DNA of 64,000 bases from Desulfovibrionaceae bacterium (GCA_910575755.1 CAJTFO010000003.1:1-64000), one strand, 5' to 3'; shown: positions 29,382-37,789, counted from the stretch's first letter. Made by a program: numbers and translations. Notes: generated by a model from the sequence alone, not told the origin.

Positions 29382-30475
29382 GAAGCCTGCTCCCGCCCGG
29401 CTTCCCGCCAGAGCCGCTCAAACAGTGCCTGATGCGCGTCCACCATGGCCGCGAAGGAAAAATCACGCTCCACCCGGCTGCGCCCTGCCTGCCCCAGTGC
29501 ATCTCCGGCCTGTGGATCGTCCAGCACGCGCAGGCAGTTGCGGGCCAGGGCCGCGGCGTCTCCGGCCGGGGACAGAAAACCGTTGGCCTTTTCCTCCACC
29601 AGACGGGGAATGCCGCCCACCGCTGTGGCGCAGACCGGCAGTCCGCAGCTCATGGCCTCCAGAATCACGTTGGGCTGGCCCTCGCGCACGGAAGCCAGAG
29701 CGAACAGCCGGGCCGCGGCATAATGCTCCCGCATGTCCATGCCGCCGGGGAAGAAATCCACCCGCGCGCCCGCCGCACGGCCTTGCGTCCACTGCTTCAG
29801 GGCCGCCGCCTCCGGTCCGTCGCCCACGATGCGCAAGCGTGCCTCCGGGCGGCTTTGCAGAATCAGCTCAAAAGCCCGCAACAGGGTCAGATGATCCTTA
29901 TCGCGCGCCAGACGCGCCACGCACAGAATCACCGGTTCCCGCGCTGACGGGGCCACGTCTCCGGGCCGGAAAAAATCCACATCCACCCCGTTGGGAATAT
30001 AACTCAGGCGCGCTTCAGGCACGCCCAGATCCTGAAGCCTCCGGAACAGCGCCTCGGAATTGCAGACCATGTGCCGGGTCAGACGCCAGAGCCAGCGCTC
30101 ATGCTGACGCCTGGGGCCGCCGCCGCCACGGCATGTGCCCACTATCACCGGCACATGCAGCGCGCGCCCCCAGATCCGGCCCCAGATATTGGGCAGGGCC
30201 GTGCAGGGCACCAGAATATCCGGGGCCGCCCGCCGCAGGGCGGCGGCCAGGCGCAGAAAAAACAGGGGGGCCGCGCGGCGTGAACTGCCCAGATGCGTCA
30301 GGCGGATGCCCGCCTCGCGGGCCGCCCCGTCCAGATCAGTGACGCCGGTCAGTGTGAGCATGGCCGGGGAAAAACGCTTTCGGTCAAGGCGGCGGGCCAG
30401 TTCCAGGGTCTGGCGCTGGGTTCCGCCAAAGCAAAGATCTTCCATCAGAAAGAGAACATTCAAGGGTCGGGTCAT
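29378..30475 (-). CDS. GT4 glycosyltransferase
   Basis: A 365-residue soluble GT-B enzyme. The N-terminal half begins VLFLMEDLCFGGTQRQTLEL, with the GGTQ acceptor-side loop. The C-terminal half has CVARLARDKDHLTLLRAFEL, RIVGDGPE and EGQPNVILEAMSCGLPVCA, which is the E-x7-E catalytic region of family GT4. It transfers a sugar from a nucleotide donor to a glycan or lipid; donor and acceptor are not readable from sequence. AGGAGCC precedes the ATG at 30475. First gene of the minus-strand glycan operon; a good promoter is at 30530-30557. Confidence 0.9.
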   Translation of the reverse strand: MTRPLNVLFLMEDLCFGGTQRQTLELARRLDRKRFSPAMLTLTGVTDLDGAAREAGIRLTHLGSSRRAAPLFFLRLAAALRRAAPDILVPCTALPNIWGRIWGRALHVPVIVGTCRGGGGPRRQHERWLWRLTRHMVCNSEALFRRLQDLGVPEARLSYIPNGVDVDFFRPGDVAPSAREPVILCVARLARDKDHLTLLRAFELILQSRPEARLRIVGDGPEAAALKQWTQGRAAGARVDFFPGGMDMREHYAAARLFALASVREGQPNVILEAMSCGLPVCATAVGGIPRLVEEKANGFLSPAGDAAALARNCLRVLDDPQAGDALGQAGRSRVERDFSFAAMVDAHQALFERLWREAGREQAS

Positions 30476-30529
30476 GTGGCTCCTGTAAAAGCGCGCACCG
30501 CTGCGGATTTCGCGGTTGCGCTTACGAAC

Positions 30530-30557
30530 ATAGTAGGCATTCCCTGCACTTTTGCAA
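30530..30557 (-). promoter_or_regulatory. Promoter of the GT4 gene and downstream glycan genes
   Basis: On the minus strand -35 TTGCAA (30552-30557), a 16-bp spacer and -10 TACTAT (30530-30535), about 55 bp before the start codon. Confidence 0.6.
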
Positions 30558-30570
30558 GTCCCGCCCGGCA

Positions 30571-30599
30571 TTGCCTTGCGGGGCGGCTGGGCATAGTAT
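30571..30599 (+). promoter_or_regulatory. Promoter of the deacetylase gene, probably leaderless
   Basis: -35 TTGCCT (30571-30576), a 17-bp spacer and -10 TAGTAT (30594-30599). The A of the ATG at 30606 lies seven bases after the -10, where transcription would start, and no ribosome-binding site precedes the ATG. Confidence 0.55.
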
Positions 30600-30605
30600 G
30601 CAGCG

Positions 30606-31619
30606 ATGAGCACTAACGTCCCCAAAACGGACGCGCGGCCCGGCGCGCCCGTCCTGCGTGTCGTCGTCAGTCTGGATGTGGAAGAGGAAGGGCTGTTTTC
30701 CGGCCGCTACGCCGCGTCGGGCTGCGGGGTGCGCAATGTTTCCCTGTTGCCTCGTCTGGCCCCGCTGACGCGGGAACTGGGTTTTCCCCTCACGCTCTTC
30801 TGCGCCCATACGGTTTTTTCCAGTGCCGAGGCACGGCCCGTTCTGGCCTGGATGCGCGACCACTGCGGCGCGGAAATAGGCGCGCACCTGCACCACTGGA
30901 GCACCCCGCCCCTTATGGACAGCGACGCGGACGGGCCGCCCGCGCGCACCGACCGCCTGCCGCGCGAACTGCTGCGCCAACGCCTGCGCACGCTGCTGGA
31001 CGCCGGGCGAGACTTTCAGTCCGCGCCGCTGACCAGCTTCCGAATGGGCCGCTGGGATCTCAAGAATGTGGTGCGCCCTCTGCTGGCTGAGCAAGGCATT
31101 ACGCTGGACAGTTCCGTCTGTCCGTTGCGCGCGTTCAGGGACGGGCCGGATCATTTTCTGGCCCCGGCCGACCCCTACTGGGTCGATGGAGCGCCAGGGG
31201 GCGACCGCCTGCTGGAAGCGCCCATCACCCAGATTCCCCTGTGGGTCCCGCTGGCGCGGCTCTGGCGCGCACTGAGCGGCGGCAGGCCCGGCCCGCTGGA
31301 TTCCTTTCATTTCTGGGGCGCGCTGAGCGCCAATCCTGTCTGGCACAGCCCGCGCGTCATGCGGCTGGCCAGCCGTCTGCACGCGCAACGCGGCGGCAAG
31401 GTGCTCAGCCTGTTCTGGCATTCCTCGGAAATGCTGCCCGGCGCGTCGCCCAATGTGCGGGATGAGGCCGCCGCCGACGCGCTGCTGCAAAAAATTTATG
31501 ATTACCTGCGCTGGCTGAGGCGGAATTTCAACGTCCGGGGCGTCACCGCGGCCGGGCTGCGCGCGGAAGCGCCGGATCTGGATTTTCCGCAACGTCCAGC
31601 GGGCCGGGGGGACTGGTGA
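30606..31619 (+). CDS. Polysaccharide-deacetylase-like protein
   Basis: A 337-residue cytoplasmic protein with the NodB-type barrel pattern. SLDVEEEG near residue 22 supplies the acidic motif-1 residues, EIGAHLHHW near 91 the histidine pair, and SFRMGRWDLKN near 142 the motif-3 R-x-G-x-W. The C-terminal SLFWHSSEMLPG (near 270) gives the last histidine. Such enzymes remove N-acetyl groups from sugars; the substrate is unknown. It lies first in a plus-strand set with a phosphatase-fold protein and an EamA transporter, divergent from the GT operon. No ribosome-binding site is seen before the ATG, and the promoter position suggests a leaderless transcript. Confidence 0.78.
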   Translation: MSTNVPKTDARPGAPVLRVVVSLDVEEEGLFSGRYAASGCGVRNVSLLPRLAPLTRELGFPLTLFCAHTVFSSAEARPVLAWMRDHCGAEIGAHLHHWSTPPLMDSDADGPPARTDRLPRELLRQRLRTLLDAGRDFQSAPLTSFRMGRWDLKNVVRPLLAEQGITLDSSVCPLRAFRDGPDHFLAPADPYWVDGAPGGDRLLEAPITQIPLWVPLARLWRALSGGRPGPLDSFHFWGALSANPVWHSPRVMRLASRLHAQRGGKVLSLFWHSSEMLPGASPNVRDEAAADALLQKIYDYLRWLRRNFNVRGVTAAGLRAEAPDLDFPQRPAGRGDW

Positions 31620-32437
31620 TGAACCGCCTGGTCTTTGTGCTTCTGGACGGCCTGGGCGCGGCCACGGCGCGGCGCTGCATGAGCTATCTGCGCGCCCTCA
31701 CCGAAGCGGGACAGGCCCGCCATACGGAACTGGAGGCCCAATTGCCGCCGCTGTCCCGTCCGCTTTACGCCACCTTGCTGTGCGGCCTGAGTCCGGTGCA
31801 AAGCGGCATACTGCGCAATGACGACGCCCGCCTCTGCCCTGCCCCGACCATTTTCCAGCGGGCGCGGGACGCGGGCCTCAGCACGGCCGCCGCCGCCTAC
31901 TGCTGGATCAGCGAACTCTGCAACCGCGCGCCCTTTATGCCGGAGCGGGACCGCCTGACCGACGACCCCTCCCTGCCTGTCAGCCACGCGCTGTTCTACA
32001 GTCAGGACGCCTATCCTGACGACGAACTGTTCCGCGACGCCGAGGCCCTGCGCCTACGCCATGCTCCGGACCTGCTGCTGGTTCACTCCATGGGCGTGGA
32101 TTGTGCCGGGCACGCGGCCGGGGCGGACGCCGCCGCCTATCGCGAGGCCGCGCGAACGGCGGACGGACTGCTGGCCCGCTATCTGCCGCGCTGGCTGGAG
32201 GCGGGCTATGCCGCGCTGATCACCAGCGACCACGGCATGGATGCGGACTGCGCACACTACGACAGCACGGAGCAGGCCCGCCGCGTGCCGCTCTGGCTGG
32301 CGGGCCGGGCCTGGAAAGGCCTGCCCCTGCCCGCGCGTCAGACCCAGGTGGCTGGCCTGGCGCTCGCGGCTCTGGGCCTCGCCACGGCGGAGGAGGCCCG
32401 CCACACGGGGACGGAGGAAGCCCATGCCTGCCGCTGA
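31619..32437 (+). CDS. Alkaline-phosphatase-superfamily phosphodiesterase-like protein
   Basis: A 272-residue protein of the nucleotide pyrophosphatase/phosphodiesterase type. LVFVLLDGLG at the N-terminus gives the first metal ligand. PPLSRPLYATLLCGLSPVQSGI corresponds to the nucleophile and helix segment (the usual Thr position reads Ser). HSMGVDCAGHAAG and ITSDHGMDADCAH give the D/H metal ligands. No signal peptide is present, so it should act in the cytoplasm. The ATG overlaps the deacetylase stop (TGATG), showing coupling. A role in trimming or transferring phosphate-linked groups on a glycan precursor is inferred from neighbours. Confidence 0.75.
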   Translation: MNRLVFVLLDGLGAATARRCMSYLRALTEAGQARHTELEAQLPPLSRPLYATLLCGLSPVQSGILRNDDARLCPAPTIFQRARDAGLSTAAAAYCWISELCNRAPFMPERDRLTDDPSLPVSHALFYSQDAYPDDELFRDAEALRLRHAPDLLLVHSMGVDCAGHAAGADAAAYREAARTADGLLARYLPRWLEAGYAALITSDHGMDADCAHYDSTEQARRVPLWLAGRAWKGLPLPARQTQVAGLALAALGLATAEEARHTGTEEAHACR

Positions 32438-33296
32438 CAGCCTGAACGGGTATATCTGGATTTTGCTGGCCGCCTTTTTCTGGTCGCTGATCGGCGTGCT
32501 CTCCAAGCTCTGCATGAGCGCCGGGGTCAGCCCGCTGGAAACCGCCTTCTGGCGCGCCGCCTTCGGCGGCGCGCTGTTTCTAATCCACGCCGCCGCGCGC
32601 AGGGGCCTGTTTATTCCCGCCCGCGACGCCGGTCTTTTTCTGCTGTTCGGTATCTGGGGCGTGGGGGTTTTTTTCGGGGCCACCCAGTACGCCATCCAAC
32701 GCAGCGGCGCCGCCATGGCCGTGGTCTTGCTGTACACCGCGCCGGTCTGGGTGGCTGTATTCTCCCGTCTGCTCTTCCGGGAGCGGATTTCCACGCGCAA
32801 GCTGATCGCCATCGGCGTGGCCCTGAGCGGCACCAGCCTGGTCTGCTTTTCCGGCGGCAGTCTGCCAGGGCAGCCCTCCCTGCCAGGCATTGCCTGCGGC
32901 CTGCTGACCGGCCTCTGTTATGCCTCGCACTATCCTTTTTACCGCTGGTGGCAGGGCCGCTACGCCACGGCCACCATCTACGGCTTCATGCTGGCTGGCG
33001 GCGTGCTTGCGCTCTGGTTCTACGCGCCCGTAAGCCTTGACCATGAGCCGCGCGTCTGGTTCTGGCTCGCCGTGCTGGGCGTGAGCACCACATTTTTCGC
33101 CTATGCCTGCTACGGTCAGGGGCTCAAGCGCATCAGCCTGGTGCGCGCGGCAGTCACCTGCCATCTGGAACCCGTACTCAGCACCCTCTGGGTATGGCTG
33201 TTCTGGCAGGAAAATTTCAGCCTCGCCGGCTGGCTCGGCAGCGGGCTGGTGTTTGTGGCCGTCCTGCTGCTGACCACGGACAAAAGCCGCGACTGA
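32424..33296 (+). CDS. EamA-family (DMT) transporter
   Basis: A 290-residue membrane protein with ten helices in two five-helix EamA repeats (about 10-140 and 150-285). The first contains FFWSLIGVLSKLCM and the conserved VVLLYTAPVWVAVFSRL; the second ends VTCHLEPVLSTLWVWLF. DMT exporters move metabolites, sugars or amino acids. The gene overlaps the preceding phosphatase-like gene by 14 bp and has GGAGGAAG before its ATG. Substrate unknown. It ends convergent to fliI; the 124-bp gap holds a weak inverted repeat (near 33297-33325) without a T-run. Confidence 0.85.
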   Translation: MPAADSLNGYIWILLAAFFWSLIGVLSKLCMSAGVSPLETAFWRAAFGGALFLIHAAARRGLFIPARDAGLFLLFGIWGVGVFFGATQYAIQRSGAAMAVVLLYTAPVWVAVFSRLLFRERISTRKLIAIGVALSGTSLVCFSGGSLPGQPSLPGIACGLLTGLCYASHYPFYRWWQGRYATATIYGFMLAGGVLALWFYAPVSLDHEPRVWFWLAVLGVSTTFFAYACYGQGLKRISLVRAAVTCHLEPVLSTLWVWLFWQENFSLAGWLGSGLVFVAVLLLTTDKSRD

Positions 33297-33420
33297 CGCC
33301 TCATTGCAAAAGCCGCAATGGGAGGCAGGCCGTGTTGGCATGCCCCCAGATCAGTGGGCCAAAACTCACACCAGATGCGACCGCCCTGGCGTGACACAGG
33401 GACGCGCCGCCAGCGGCGGC

Positions 33421-34914
33421 TCAGCGCATGGGCAGCGAGGCCACCTGCGGGACGGCGCCCACTGCGGGCTGTCCGGCCTGTCCGGCCTGGGCCAGTTCCC
33501 GCATCTGTTGCATGCACTGCTCCAGAAACTGCGGATCGCCCACATCCTGACAGAGAAAAGCGTTGATGGCCGGCATGACGGCGATGGCCTCATCAATTTC
33601 CGCATTGCTGCCCTTGGCGTACGCGCCGATATTGACCATATCCTCCACACGGCGGAAGGTGCTCATGCGCCGGGTAATCACGCGTCCGGCCAGCACATCC
33701 TCCCGCTGGCAGATATCCGAACGCAGACGGCTGATGGAACGCAGCACGTCAATGGCCGGGAAATGCCCCTGGTCCGCCAGATCGCGGGTAAGCACTATAT
33801 GCCCGTCCAGAATGGAGCGCACGGAGTCGGCAATGGGCTCGTTAAAGTCGTCGCCGTCCACCAGAACGGTATAAATGCCGGTAATGGTGCCCTTGGCCGA
33901 GCGCCCGGCGCGTTCCAGCAACTTGGGCAGCTGGGCGAACACCGAAGGCGTATAGCCCTTGGTGGTGGGCGGCTCGCCCACGGCCAGCCCCACTTCGCGC
34001 GCGGCCATGGCAAAGCGGGTCACGGAGTCCATCATCAGCAGAACGTCCATGCCCTTGTCGCGGAAATACTCGGCCACAGCCGTGGCCGCATAGGCCGCGC
34101 GCATGCGCACCAGCGGGGACTGGTCCGAGGTGGCGATGACCAGTACGGAGCGAGCCATTCCCTCGGGCCCCAGATCGCGCTCCATGAATTCCACCACTTC
34201 GCGTCCGCGCTCGCCGATCAGGGCGATGACGTTGACATCCGCCCTGGTATAGCGGGCCATCATGCCCATGAGCGTGGACTTGCCCACGCCGGAACCGGCC
34301 ATGATGCCCACGCGCTGCCCCTTGCCCAGAGTCAGCAGGCTGTTGATGGAGCGCACGCCCACGTCAAGAATGTCCGTAATGCGCGGGCGTTGCAGAGGAC
34401 TGGGCGGATCGGCGTAGATGGGAACCAGATCAGGATGCCACTGGTCTCTGGCCCTGACCGCCCATTCGGGGGTGAATGGCGCCTGAATTTCCATCTGGCG
34501 CTGAAAGTCGGCCTGGCCCCGTTCTCCCGCGGGCAGGGGCGAGGTATAGATTTCCGCATTGACGGGCGGTCCCGCATCCAGAGGCGTGCCGAAGGCGTCA
34601 AAGGCCCTGCCCAGCAGGTCCGGCCCCACGGGAAAAACCGGCGGCAGACTGGTGTTGCGGATGAGACTGCCGGGACGGATGCCGCGCATATCTCCATAGG
34701 GCATGAAGAGCAGATTGCCGTCACGAAAGCCCACGACCTCGGCGGCGATGCCCTCGCTTTCGCCGTCGGGCAGCATATGGCAGACGGCGCCCAGGGGGGC
34801 GCGCAGGCCGCCGCCCTCGGCCACCAGGCCCACCACCTTGTTGACCTTGCCGAACAGGCGGATGGGATTGCTGGCTTTCAACAGTTGCGAGCAGGCGCGC
34901 GGATCCAGTTTCAT
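33421..34914 (-). CDS. fliI: Flagellar export ATPase FliI
   Basis: A 497-residue ATPase that energises type III flagellar protein export. The core shows Walker A GIMAGSGVGKSTLMGMM (about 203-219), VIALIGERGREVVEF, VLLMMDSVTRFAMAARE and FAQLPKLLERAG, all standard. Compared with Salmonella FliI (456 residues), about 40 extra residues lie between PLDAG (about 115) and PSPLQRPRI (about 178). The extra segment is charged, with no cysteine, and precedes the catalytic domain. Last gene of the flagellar set, 23 bp after fliH. Confidence 0.95.
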   Translation of the reverse strand: MKLDPRACSQLLKASNPIRLFGKVNKVVGLVAEGGGLRAPLGAVCHMLPDGESEGIAAEVVGFRDGNLLFMPYGDMRGIRPGSLIRNTSLPPVFPVGPDLLGRAFDAFGTPLDAGPPVNAEIYTSPLPAGERGQADFQRQMEIQAPFTPEWAVRARDQWHPDLVPIYADPPSPLQRPRITDILDVGVRSINSLLTLGKGQRVGIMAGSGVGKSTLMGMMARYTRADVNVIALIGERGREVVEFMERDLGPEGMARSVLVIATSDQSPLVRMRAAYAATAVAEYFRDKGMDVLLMMDSVTRFAMAAREVGLAVGEPPTTKGYTPSVFAQLPKLLERAGRSAKGTITGIYTVLVDGDDFNEPIADSVRSILDGHIVLTRDLADQGHFPAIDVLRSISRLRSDICQREDVLAGRVITRRMSTFRRVEDMVNIGAYAKGSNAEIDEAIAVMPAINAFLCQDVGDPQFLEQCMQQMRELAQAGQAGQPAVGAVPQVASLPMR

Positions 34915-34937
34915 GCTGTTTTCACTCCCGACCCAGA

Positions 34938-36464
34938 CTATCTGTCGCCCGCGCCGGGCAAAAAGCCGCCGCCGGCCAACACTTCGCGCTGGGCCTCATT
35001 CTCCACGGGAAACAGCTCTTCCTCCAGCTCCGCGAGGCTGGGATTCTCCTTGCGCGGCGCGTCCAGCATGGCGGCCGCCGTACCCTCATAACCATCGGCT
35101 CTGGATTCCGACTCAAGGGGCTCGGCGGCGGCGCCAGATTCGGGAGCATCCCCACCCAGGGGCGGCAGCCAGACCTGCGGCAGGTCTTGCTCCAGACTGT
35201 TTTTTTCCGTAGCGAGTTCCTCCGCAAGAGGCATGGGCGGCACGGCTTCGACCTGAACATCCCGCGCGGACTCCTCAGGCGCAGGATCGGAAACTTGCGG
35301 CGCACTCCCGGCGGATTCCTGAAGAGGCGCTTCCGCCGGCGCGAGGTCTGCCAGCGAAGGCGGTGCGGCTTCCGCTTCCTGCGGCATGCCCGGCTGCGCG
35401 CCGGACGCGGAAACGGGTTCGGCAGCGGACGGCGCTTGCGCTTCAGGGGCATCGGACGCGATTGCCGGTTCGGCTTCGGGCGCAAGGTCAGAGGGCGCTT
35501 CCAGCGGACGCTCCGGCTCAGGGGTCAGGGCCGCCATCTTTTTTGCCTCGCCCTCCGCCAGTTCATGTATGGCGGCGGCGGAAGCCGCCTCACTCTCACG
35601 GGCGGGCAGGGCCAGATGCACCAGAATGCCGTCCACCAGATCCCGGAAATGTTCACGGCGGCAGTCCACACTGCCGCTGCTGCTTTCCGCCACCAGGCCG
35701 CCGCGCTGCACGGACGCGTCGCCGTTGACGATCCAGTGGCTGAGTTCGGGCACGCGCTCACGCGCGGCCATGAACATGTCGCCCACGGCCGCCTCATCTT
35801 CCGGGTTGACACGCACCGTCACAGTGGCCCGGTCTTCCAGCAGCGTCACGGCCTCCAGCACCAGAGAGCGCAAAACGGCGTCGTGTTCCTTGTGCAGCAG
35901 CCAGCCAGTGCCCGCGCTGACAGCCGTCCGCACCAGCTCCACCAGTTCCCCGCGCCAGGAATCGCTGATGGCCTTTCTCTGGGCGTCAACGGCGCGCAAC
36001 ACCACAGCCAGGGACTGCCCCAGTTCCGCGCGAAATTCTTTGAGTTCGGCTCCGGCCTGCTCCATTCCGGCCTGAAAGCCCTCGCCGTGGGCCGCCTCGC
36101 GAATGCGTTCGGCCTCTTCGCGCACGGCCCTGGCCTTGGCCAGTTCGGCGGCGGCCTGCCCGTGAGCGACCGCGCCGGCGGCCTTGAGGGCCTCGCCTTC
36201 GCGGATCAACTGCTGGCGTTCGGCCTCGGCTTCGGCCCTGGCCTCTTCCAGCACTTTCTGGCGCTCGGCGTAGGCCGCGCCGAGAATAGCGCGCGCCCGT
36301 TCCGCCGCCTTGGCGCGCACCCGCTCCATGTAGTCTTCCTGTTGTTCCCGCTTGAGCTGCTCACGGCGCAGGGGCTCCTGCATGGCGTCCAGTTGCGCCA
36401 CGGTGGCTTCGCGCTCTCCCATGAAGATGGTGCCCCATTTTTTGCGCAATTCTTCTGACGCCAT
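34938..36464 (-). CDS. fliH: FliH-type flagellar assembly protein with a long C-terminal extension
   Basis: A 508-residue protein, about twice the usual FliH size. Residues 1-285 look like FliH. There is a long A/E/R-rich coiled coil with repeated AKAAERARAILGAAYAERQK-type helices (about 30-150). A globular domain (about 155-285) follows with VNPEDEAAVGDM and a GGLVAESSSGSVDCRR block, as in FliH/HrpE proteins that bind FliI. Residues about 288-508 are an added tail rich in A, E and P (repeated PEPERP, APEAQAPSAAEP-like runs), predicted disordered. The tail ends in the more ordered ELEEELFPVENEAQREVLAG. It sits between fliG and fliI as expected. Confidence 0.88.
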   Translation of the reverse strand: MASEELRKKWGTIFMGEREATVAQLDAMQEPLRREQLKREQQEDYMERVRAKAAERARAILGAAYAERQKVLEEARAEAEAERQQLIREGEALKAAGAVAHGQAAAELAKARAVREEAERIREAAHGEGFQAGMEQAGAELKEFRAELGQSLAVVLRAVDAQRKAISDSWRGELVELVRTAVSAGTGWLLHKEHDAVLRSLVLEAVTLLEDRATVTVRVNPEDEAAVGDMFMAARERVPELSHWIVNGDASVQRGGLVAESSSGSVDCRREHFRDLVDGILVHLALPARESEAASAAAIHELAEGEAKKMAALTPEPERPLEAPSDLAPEAEPAIASDAPEAQAPSAAEPVSASGAQPGMPQEAEAAPPSLADLAPAEAPLQESAGSAPQVSDPAPEESARDVQVEAVPPMPLAEELATEKNSLEQDLPQVWLPPLGGDAPESGAAAEPLESESRADGYEGTAAAMLDAPRKENPSLAELEEELFPVENEAQREVLAGGGFLPGAGDR

Positions 36465-36509
36465 GCCCGCTTCCCGAAGTTACAGATTTAGCCGGCCCAT
36501 GAGGGCAGG

Positions 36510-36540
36510 AAAGGCAATTCGCTCTAAACAAAAACTTCGC
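36510..36540 (+). repeat. Dispersed short repeat, copy 2
   Basis: AAAGGCAATTCGCTCTAAA matches 16958-16976 with one mismatch in 19. On the minus strand it covers the fliG stop codon (TAG at 36524-36526). Confidence 0.5.
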
Positions 36541-37519
36541 CCGCTCCCCGGCTGACCACCACCTTGTTTTCGGCTTCCAGGCGGCGAACAATCTTTACAA
36601 TATTCTGCTGGGCGGTTTCCACATCGGAGAGCTTGGTGGGCCCCATGAATTCCAGTTCCTCGCGGATCATGTTGCCCGCGCGTTCGGACATGTTCTTGAA
36701 GAACTTTTCCTTGAGGTCGTCGCTGGCGCCGCGCAGCGCCAGGGTAAGATCCTCGTTGGAAACCTCCTTGAGCAGTTCGCGCACGCCGCGGTCGTCAATA
36801 TTCTTGCAGTCTTCAAAGACGAACATGAGGTTGCGGATGTCCTCGGCCATCTGGGCGGAGTCCTCCTCGATCTCGGAGAGCACTTCCTCTTCCGTGGCGC
36901 GGTCCACGGCGTTGAGAATCTCGGCCACGGACTGCACGCCGCCCACCTTCTTGCCTTCCTTGCCGCCCATGGCGATAAGCTGGCTGGTGAGCACCTTGTC
37001 CACTTCCATCAGCATGTCTTCGGGCACGGATTCCAGTTTGGCCAGGCGGATGAGCACCTCGGCCCGCACCCCGGCAGGCAGGCTTGTCAACAAATTGGCG
37101 GCCTGATCAGAATTGAGGTGGCCCATGATCAGCGCCAGAGTCTGGGGGTGCTCGTTGCGCAGAATCTGCGAGAGCAGACGGGGGCTGACCGATTCCAGTT
37201 CGCGGAAGGGCGCGGGGCCGGTATCCAGACTCAGGGAGTCCATGACGTACTTGGCCGTTTCCGGATCAAGATTCTTGACCAGCAGGCGTTTTACGGTATC
37301 ACTGCCGCCGGCGATCATGTCCACACCGTCCACCAGGGATTCATGAAAGTCGCGCAGCACATCCTCCACGGTTTCCCTGGGCACAGGCTCCAGTTCCACA
37401 ATGGCTCTGGAAACGTCGGCTATTTCCTGCCGTTCCATGCGCTTGAACACATCGGCCGTAAACTTGTCGCCCATGGCGAGCAGCAGCACGGCAATACGCT
37501 GATGGCCGGTCAACTCCAT
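36524..37519 (-). CDS. fliG: Flagellar motor switch protein FliG
   Basis: A 331-residue rotor protein linking the MS ring (FliF) to the C ring and engaging the stator. The N-terminal domain starts MELTGHQRIAVLLLAMGD; the middle domain has EHPQTLALIMGHL (the EHPQR-type FliM-binding motif). The C-terminal domain carries the charged torque helix with LALRGASDDLKEKFFKNMSERAG. Length is typical. The ATG at 37519 lies eight bases after AAGGAG; a GTG three codons upstream is less likely. Next upstream is a small gene resembling the FliF tail (37574-37789). Confidence 0.96.
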   Translation of the reverse strand: MELTGHQRIAVLLLAMGDKFTADVFKRMERQEIADVSRAIVELEPVPRETVEDVLRDFHESLVDGVDMIAGGSDTVKRLLVKNLDPETAKYVMDSLSLDTGPAPFRELESVSPRLLSQILRNEHPQTLALIMGHLNSDQAANLLTSLPAGVRAEVLIRLAKLESVPEDMLMEVDKVLTSQLIAMGGKEGKKVGGVQSVAEILNAVDRATEEEVLSEIEEDSAQMAEDIRNLMFVFEDCKNIDDRGVRELLKEVSNEDLTLALRGASDDLKEKFFKNMSERAGNMIREELEFMGPTKLSDVETAQQNIVKIVRRLEAENKVVVSRGAGEVFV

Positions 37520-37573
37520 CCCCTCCACTCCTTGCTCGAACGCGCCCGCGCTGAGGCGGGCACGCGGTTTCTT

Positions 37574-37789
37574 TTATTTCTTGTCCGTCAACCAGCGCCG
37601 GATCAAATGGACGGCCTGGTCCATATGCTGTTCCGTAAAGCGATGGAGGCGCAGTTTCAGCTCTTCCACCCGCTGGTTGGTTTCCTTCTGGGCGAGCCGC
37701 AGGGCCTTGAGTTCCGCCAGGGAAGGAAGGCGGGAAGCATCCCCGCCTTCAGGCAGCGCCGTAAGATCAGACCTTCGCTGTTTCATCAT
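37574..37789 (-). CDS. Small protein resembling the FliG-binding tail of FliF
   Basis: A 71-residue helical protein between fliF and fliG, starting inside the last codons of fliF (23-bp overlap). Its C-terminus, FTEQHMDQAVHLIRRWLTDKK, aligns with the FliF C-terminus, LSDNHMEQVVTLVRGWMRNDE, including HM-x-Q-x-V-x-L-x-R-x-W. A preceding LKLRL also matches FliF's LKAHI. The upstream part (about 22-50) is a charged helix with no membrane segment. In known flagella the FliF tail docks FliG at the MS ring. This protein may provide an extra, soluble FliG-docking helix. That function is inferred; I do not know of a named family. Confidence 0.8.
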   Translation of the reverse strand: MMKQRRSDLTALPEGGDASRLPSLAELKALRLAQKETNQRVEELKLRLHRFTEQHMDQAVHLIRRWLTDKK

